A stretch of DNA of 9,623 nucleotides from NCBI GenBank assembly GCA_012518745.1, contig JAAYRM010000126.1, forward strand, positions 1 through 9,623, written 5' to 3'. Source of the DNA: Tissierellia bacterium (lineage in GTDB: Bacteria; Bacillota; Clostridia; Tissierellales; Tepidimicrobiaceae). Below the pieces are notes generated by a model that searched no databases, was not told where the DNA came from, and was given only the letters and a program-made list of their open reading frames with translations. This document shows, in pieces, positions 6,242 through 9,623 of this stretch (position 1 is the first letter of the stretch; every line of letters starts with the position of its first letter). The translations under genes and the position numbers were made by a program.

Positions 6242-7009
6242 ATGAAACTGGTTTCATGGAATGTAAATGGGCTCAGAGCATGCGTGAGAAAGGGTTTTTT
6301 AGAGTATTTCGAAGAGGTAGATGCGGATATATTCTGTGTTCAGGAGATCAAATTACAGGAGGGTCAGATAGATTTAGACCTAGATGGATATTATGATTAT
6401 TGGAACTACGCGGAGAAGAAAGGATATTCTGGCACTGCAATATTTACCAAGGAAAAACCCTTAGATATTAGCTATGGATTGGGAATTGAAGAACACGATA
6501 ATGAGGGAAGGGTTATAACCCTGGAGTTTAGGGATTTTTATCTGGTAAATGTATATACCCCGAATTCTCAGAGGGGGCTTACACGATTGGATTATAGGAT
6601 GGTCTGGGAAGATGATTTTAGGGAGTATTTAAAGGGATTGGATTCCATAAAACCCGTCATACTCTGTGGAGATCTGAATGTGGCTCATAAGGAGATAGAT
6701 TTAAAAAACCCGAGCACCAATAGAAGGAACGCCGGGTTTACCGATGAAGAGCGATCGAAGATGACGGAATTGTTGGAAGAAGGTTTCACAGATAGCTTTA
6801 GATACCTATATCCCGATAAGGAGGATGCTTATAGCTGGTGGTCCTATATGAGAAAATCCAGGGAGAGGAATGTGGGCTGGAGGATAGACTATTTTGTTAT
6901 ATCCAATAGGTTGAAGGATGATCTATATGATTCCCAGATTCACTCGGATATAATGGGAAGCGATCATTGCCCAGTAGTATTGAAGATGAAAAACAGCTTA
7001 TCCTTCTAG
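6242..7009 (+). CDS. xth: Exodeoxyribonuclease III (AP endonuclease)
   Basis: A 255-residue member of the exonuclease III/ExoA family of Mg-dependent nucleases that cleave DNA 5' to abasic sites and trim 3' blocked ends in base excision repair. The catalytic set is complete: N7 (SWNVNGLRA), E35 (VQEIKL), Y105 (VNVYTPNSQ), D144 and N146 (GDLNVAH), D216 (GWRIDYF), and D241-H242 (GSDHCPV) at the C-terminus. Length and start are normal: ATG at 6242 follows a GGGGGG run at 6231-6236, and the protein begins with the conserved MKLVSWNVNG. It is transcribed divergently from the old yellow enzyme gene and convergently with livF, overlapping its stop by 12 bases. It appears to be a single-gene unit ended by the hairpin at its own 3' end. 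Confidence 0.97.
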   Translation: MKLVSWNVNGLRACVRKGFLEYFEEVDADIFCVQEIKLQEGQIDLDLDGYYDYWNYAEKKGYSGTAIFTKEKPLDISYGLGIEEHDNEGRVITLEFRDFYLVNVYTPNSQRGLTRLDYRMVWEDDFREYLKGLDSIKPVILCGDLNVAHKEIDLKNPSTNRRNAGFTDEERSKMTELLEEGFTDSFRYLYPDKEDAYSWWSYMRKSRERNVGWRIDYFVISNRLKDDLYDSQIHSDIMGSDHCPVVLKMKNSLSF

Positions 7010-7021
7010 ATAGGCTGTTTT
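6990..7021. terminator. Shared bidirectional terminator inside overlapping xth and livF ends
   Basis: AAAACAGCTTATC pairs with GATAGGCTGTTTT (13 bases, one G-T wobble) around a six-base loop. The A run on one side and T run on the other make it work in both directions. Both stop codons (xth TAG 7007-7009, livF TAA 7000-6998) lie within the hairpin. Confidence 0.8.
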
Positions 7022-7702
7022 AACCCTCTCATCTTCCAGCATATCCTTGGCATCGCCTTCTATTTCTATACATCCATTACGGATTATATATGCTCTATTA
7101 GCAGCATTTAAGGCCATATAGGCATTTTGTTCTACGAGTAACACGGTAGTACCTTCTTTGTTTATATCCTCTATGATCGAAAATATTTCATTTACTATTA
7201 TAGGGGCTAGGCCCATGGAAGGTTCATCTAGCAATAATAGTCTGGGTTTAGACATAAGGCCCCTAGCTATGGCGAGCATCTGCTGTTCGCCACCGGATAG
7301 GGTTCCGGCCATTTGACTTTTCCTCTCTGAAAGCCGTGGGAATAGCGTAAAGGCTTTTTCATAATCCCGCTTGACCTCGGTCTTATCTTTCCTTATATAG
7401 GCCCCCATCTCCAAGTTTTCCATAACGCTCATTCTAGAAAAAACTCGCCTACCTTCCGGGACATGCGATATGCCGAGGTTGACTATATCGGGGGCGCTCA
7501 TAGAGGTTATATCTTGGCCATCGAACTTGATGCTCCCGGCCTTGGCTTCCTGTATACCAGATATAGCCTTTAGGGTTGTGCTCTTACCAGCTCCATTAGC
7601 ACCTATTAGGGTAACGACCTCTCCCGTTTCTATCTTTAAACTCATATCTTTTAGAGCATGGATAGCTCCATAGTATACATCTATATTTGAAAGCTCTAAC
7701 AT
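6998..7702 (-). CDS. livF: Branched-chain amino acid ABC transporter ATPase LivF
   Basis: A 234-residue cytosolic ATPase subunit of the Liv (HAAT) importer for leucine, isoleucine and valine or related amino acids. It has Walker A GANGAGKS (34-41), the signature LSGGEQQMLAIARGL, Walker B LLLLDEPSMGLAP, and VLLVEQNA, where LivF proteins typically have Gln-Asn after the Glu instead of a His switch. SHVPEGRRVFSRMSVMENLEMGAY is also typical of LivF. The start ATG 7702 has GAGGAGGT upstream and overlaps the end of livG by 7 bases, consistent with translational coupling. It is the last gene of the liv operon in this window and ends in the hairpin shared with xth. Confidence 0.97.
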   Translation of the reverse strand: MLELSNIDVYYGAIHALKDMSLKIETGEVVTLIGANGAGKSTTLKAISGIQEAKAGSIKFDGQDITSMSAPDIVNLGISHVPEGRRVFSRMSVMENLEMGAYIRKDKTEVKRDYEKAFTLFPRLSERKSQMAGTLSGGEQQMLAIARGLMSKPRLLLLDEPSMGLAPIIVNEIFSIIEDINKEGTTVLLVEQNAYMALNAANRAYIIRNGCIEIEGDAKDMLEDERVKTAYLEG

Positions 7703-8478
7703 TTTTCTACCTCCTCGCCTAGATATGCCCTGATTACTTTTTCATCCTGCTGTACCTCATCAGGTGTGCCGCTCGCAATCAAATTACCATAATCGAAGAC
7801 AAATACCTTTTTACATATATTCATCACCAGTGACATATCGTGCTCGATCAAGATGATCGTAAGCTCAAACTCCTTTCTAATCCACCGAATGAGTTCCATC
7901 AACTCGCTAGTCTCCCTAGGATTCATGCCCGCAGCGGGTTCATCGAGAAGGAGTAGACGAGGGCTTGCAGCTAGTGCTCTAGCGATTTCAAGCTTCCTCT
8001 GATCACCATATGGAAGATTCTTTGCAGATTCATATTTCTTATCCAACAGATTGAATCTATCCAATAGCTTATCCGTCGCCTTATAGGTCCTGTTCTCACT
8101 CTTGAAATAGGAGGGCAATCTGAGCAGCGCTGAGGGCACTCCGTACCTCAATCCACTATGGAACCCGATCAGAACATTATCCATTACGGACATATCCTGA
8201 AAAAGCCTTATATTTTGAAAGGTTCTAGAGATACCATAGCTCGTCATCCTATGAGGCTTTAGGTCTCGGGTAGTAACTCGATTATTTAAATTATAGACGA
8301 TCTCTCCAGAGCTCGGGGTATATAGGCCGGTCAATAGATTGAAGAATGTGGTCTTGCCCGCGCCATTTGGGCCGATTATTCCAACTATGTCCCCAGCATC
8401 GATATCGAGGCTTATATCAGTAACCGCATCAATACCACCAAAACTTTTTGTTAGATTGTTTACTTCTAGGATTGGCAT
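7696..8478 (-). CDS. livG: Branched-chain amino acid ABC transporter ATPase LivG
   Basis: A 260-residue ATPase that pairs with LivF to energise the LivH-LivM channel. Its motifs are Walker A GPNGAGKT near residue 36, GISRTFQNIRLFQDMSVMDNVLIG (the LivG Q-loop region), the signature-equivalent LPYGDQRKLEIARAL, which has the YGxQR form usual in LivG rather than LSGGQ, Walker B LLLLDEPAAGMNP, and the His switch ILIEHDMSLVM. The ATG at 8478 directly follows the livM stop codon with no spacer, and AGGAGGTC lies within the livM end. Nothing appears missing or unusual. Confidence 0.97.
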   Translation of the reverse strand: MPILEVNNLTKSFGGIDAVTDISLDIDAGDIVGIIGPNGAGKTTFFNLLTGLYTPSSGEIVYNLNNRVTTRDLKPHRMTSYGISRTFQNIRLFQDMSVMDNVLIGFHSGLRYGVPSALLRLPSYFKSENRTYKATDKLLDRFNLLDKKYESAKNLPYGDQRKLEIARALAASPRLLLLDEPAAGMNPRETSELMELIRWIRKEFELTIILIEHDMSLVMNICKKVFVFDYGNLIASGTPDEVQQDEKVIRAYLGEEVEKC

Positions 8479-9411
8479 CTAAATCGACCTCCTCTTTTTC
8501 TTGCCTATAACCAATTTCTCATCACCTATGAGTCCAGTTGGTCTGTAGATCATTATTCCAAACAATATCAATGAATATATAATCATCCTCAATTCGGGTA
8601 TACCCTGTAAAAACGAGGAGATTATGGTTAAGGCTATGGCACCGACGATGGAACCAGCGATGCTCTTCATACCACCAAAGACCACTATTACCAATATATC
8701 GACTGATTTCATAAAGCCGAAGGAATCTGGTTTTATAAAATAGAAGTAGTTAGCGTACAATGCACCTGCTATACCGGCGAAAAATGCACCTATTGCAAAA
8801 GCCAATACCTTATAATAGGTGGCATTGATCCCCATGACCTCAGCAGCTACCTCATCCTCCCTGATAGCAGCACATGCCCTTCCATGGTAGGAATTGATAA
8901 AATTATATATCAATATAATTGTGGCTACTGTCAACCCAAATGTCCAAGTCCAATTCGTATATTGGGGGATATCATTAAATCCTATGGCCCCACCTATATA
9001 ATCTATATTCAATGCCAGAATCCTTATGATTTCACCGAAACCGAGGGTGGCAATGGCTAGATAGTCTCCCTTCAACCTGAGGGTAGGGACCCCGATCAAT
9101 ATACCCGCTATGGCTGCCATAGCCCCCGAAAGGATTATGGATAGTATAAAGGGTTGGCTAAAGTTAGCGGTTAGTATTGCAGAGGTATATGCTCCTATGG
9201 ACATAAAGGCAGCATGACCCAAGGAAAATTGGCCTGTAAAACCCGTAATCAGATTTAGACTAACAGCCAATATGATATTGATACCGATAACTATGATATT
9301 CAATTGTAGGTATGAATCTATAATGCCTGCATTGATCATAAGGTTTACTATTGCATAGAATATCAGCAATGCACCGATGATCATGATCTGTTTTCTACTG
9401 AATTTTATCAT
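8479..9411 (-). CDS. livM: Branched-chain amino acid ABC transporter permease LivM
   Basis: A 310-residue integral membrane permease with many hydrophobic segments, beginning at about residues 8-30 and 36-55, after a short positively charged N-terminus (MIKFSRKQ). Family marks are LITGFTGQFSLGHAAFMSIGAYTSA, LRLKGDYLAIATLGFGEIIR, and the cytoplasmic loop GRACAAIREDEVAAEVMGI that contacts the ATPases; the C-terminal region VVFGGMKSIAGSIVGA is also conserved. It ends in a basic tail (KKKRRSI). The start ATG 9411 has GGGGGTGG a few bases upstream. It lies 11 bases after livH and abuts livG, so the four genes form one operon. Confidence 0.97.
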   Translation of the reverse strand: MIKFSRKQIMIIGALLIFYAIVNLMINAGIIDSYLQLNIIVIGINIILAVSLNLITGFTGQFSLGHAAFMSIGAYTSAILTANFSQPFILSIILSGAMAAIAGILIGVPTLRLKGDYLAIATLGFGEIIRILALNIDYIGGAIGFNDIPQYTNWTWTFGLTVATIILIYNFINSYHGRACAAIREDEVAAEVMGINATYYKVLAFAIGAFFAGIAGALYANYFYFIKPDSFGFMKSVDILVIVVFGGMKSIAGSIVGAIALTIISSFLQGIPELRMIIYSLILFGIMIYRPTGLIGDEKLVIGKKKRRSI

Positions 9412-9422
9412 TTTTCCACCCC

Positions 9423-9623
9423 CTATACCTTTTCCCTAGTAGTCCTACCCAATAGACCGTTAGGCCTTATTAGAAGGACTAGGATCAATATTGCAAAGGC
9501 AATTGCATCCTTAAAGATGGATCCTCCGTAGGCGCTGACCATAGTTTCCGTCATGCCAAGGAAGAACCCGCCGAATACGGCCCCTGGAATTACTCCAATT
9601 CCCCCTAGCACCGCTGCACCAAA
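9423..9623 (-). CDS. livH: Branched-chain amino acid ABC transporter permease LivH, C-terminal part only
   Basis: The frame is open to the window edge, so only the last 66 residues are seen and the true start lies beyond base 9623; the GTG at 9611 is internal. The visible part, FGAAVLGGIGVIPGAVFGGFFLGMTETM, then a hydrophobic segment AIAFAILILVLLIRPNGLLGR, is the characteristic LivH C-terminus. It would form the translocation channel with LivM. The solute-binding protein gene (livJ-type) is not in the window and may lie upstream. Confidence 0.93.
   Translation of the reverse strand, partial: FGAAVLGGIGVIPGAVFGGFFLGMTETMVSAYGGSIFKDAIAFAILILVLLIRPNGLLGRTTREKV

Noticed and set aside
9423..9611. 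GTG at 9611 as the start of a 62-residue protein.
   Set aside because: The frame continues open to the window edge with LivH-like sequence, so this is the C-terminus of a longer permease.

Overview
The window looks like a chromosomal segment of an anaerobic Gram-positive bacterium of the Clostridia. A Tissierellia-type amino-acid fermenter is a guess. The grounds are strong AGGAGG-type ribosome sites, very tight operons, moderate-to-low GC with heavy use of AGG/AGA (Arg) and ATA (Ile) codons, a class I hybrid cluster protein, a branched-chain amino acid ABC transporter, and a selenoprotein gene read through an in-frame UGA. I see no rRNA, tRNA, CRISPR array, insertion sequence or phage gene.

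Left part (1-2848, + strand): four tightly packed genes form one transcription unit whose 5' end lies outside the window. They encode a type 2 solute-binding-fold protein (5' truncated), a HypB/UreG-like P-loop GTPase with extra cysteine pairs, an ABC ATPase with an N-terminal domain resembling ScdA_N/DUF542, and an ~80-residue protein with two CxxC pairs. No permease is visible. I do not recognise this set as a characterised system. The parts suggest handling of a metal or metallocofactor.

Middle part (2849-4965): hcp (hybrid cluster protein) has its own promoter, with a perfect palindrome CGTAAC-N4-GTTACG centred 41.5 bases upstream of the start site inferred from a TATAAT box. This is the geometry of a CRP/FNR-type activator such as HcpR. 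A strong two-way hairpin terminator follows. Facing hcp on the minus strand is an 80-codon gene invisible to ordinary ORF calling, because codon 13 is TGA. It encodes a SelW/Rdx-type selenoprotein (C-T-G-U) with a stem-loop just after the UGA that fits a bacterial SECIS element.

Right part: upstream of selW on the minus strand is a YqjM-class old yellow enzyme (5016-6038), probably cotranscribed with it. Divergently (+), xth encodes exonuclease III (6242-7009). The interval 6039-6241 is AT-rich and must hold both divergent promoters, but I cannot place either with confidence. The remainder (6998-9623, minus strand) is livH(partial)-livM-livG-livF of a branched-chain amino acid importer. The ends of xth and livF overlap by 12 bp inside a shared terminator hairpin.

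Together the genes point to anaerobic redox and nitrosative-stress handling (Hcp, old yellow enzyme, thiol/selenol protein), a possible metal-centre service module, base excision repair and amino acid uptake.
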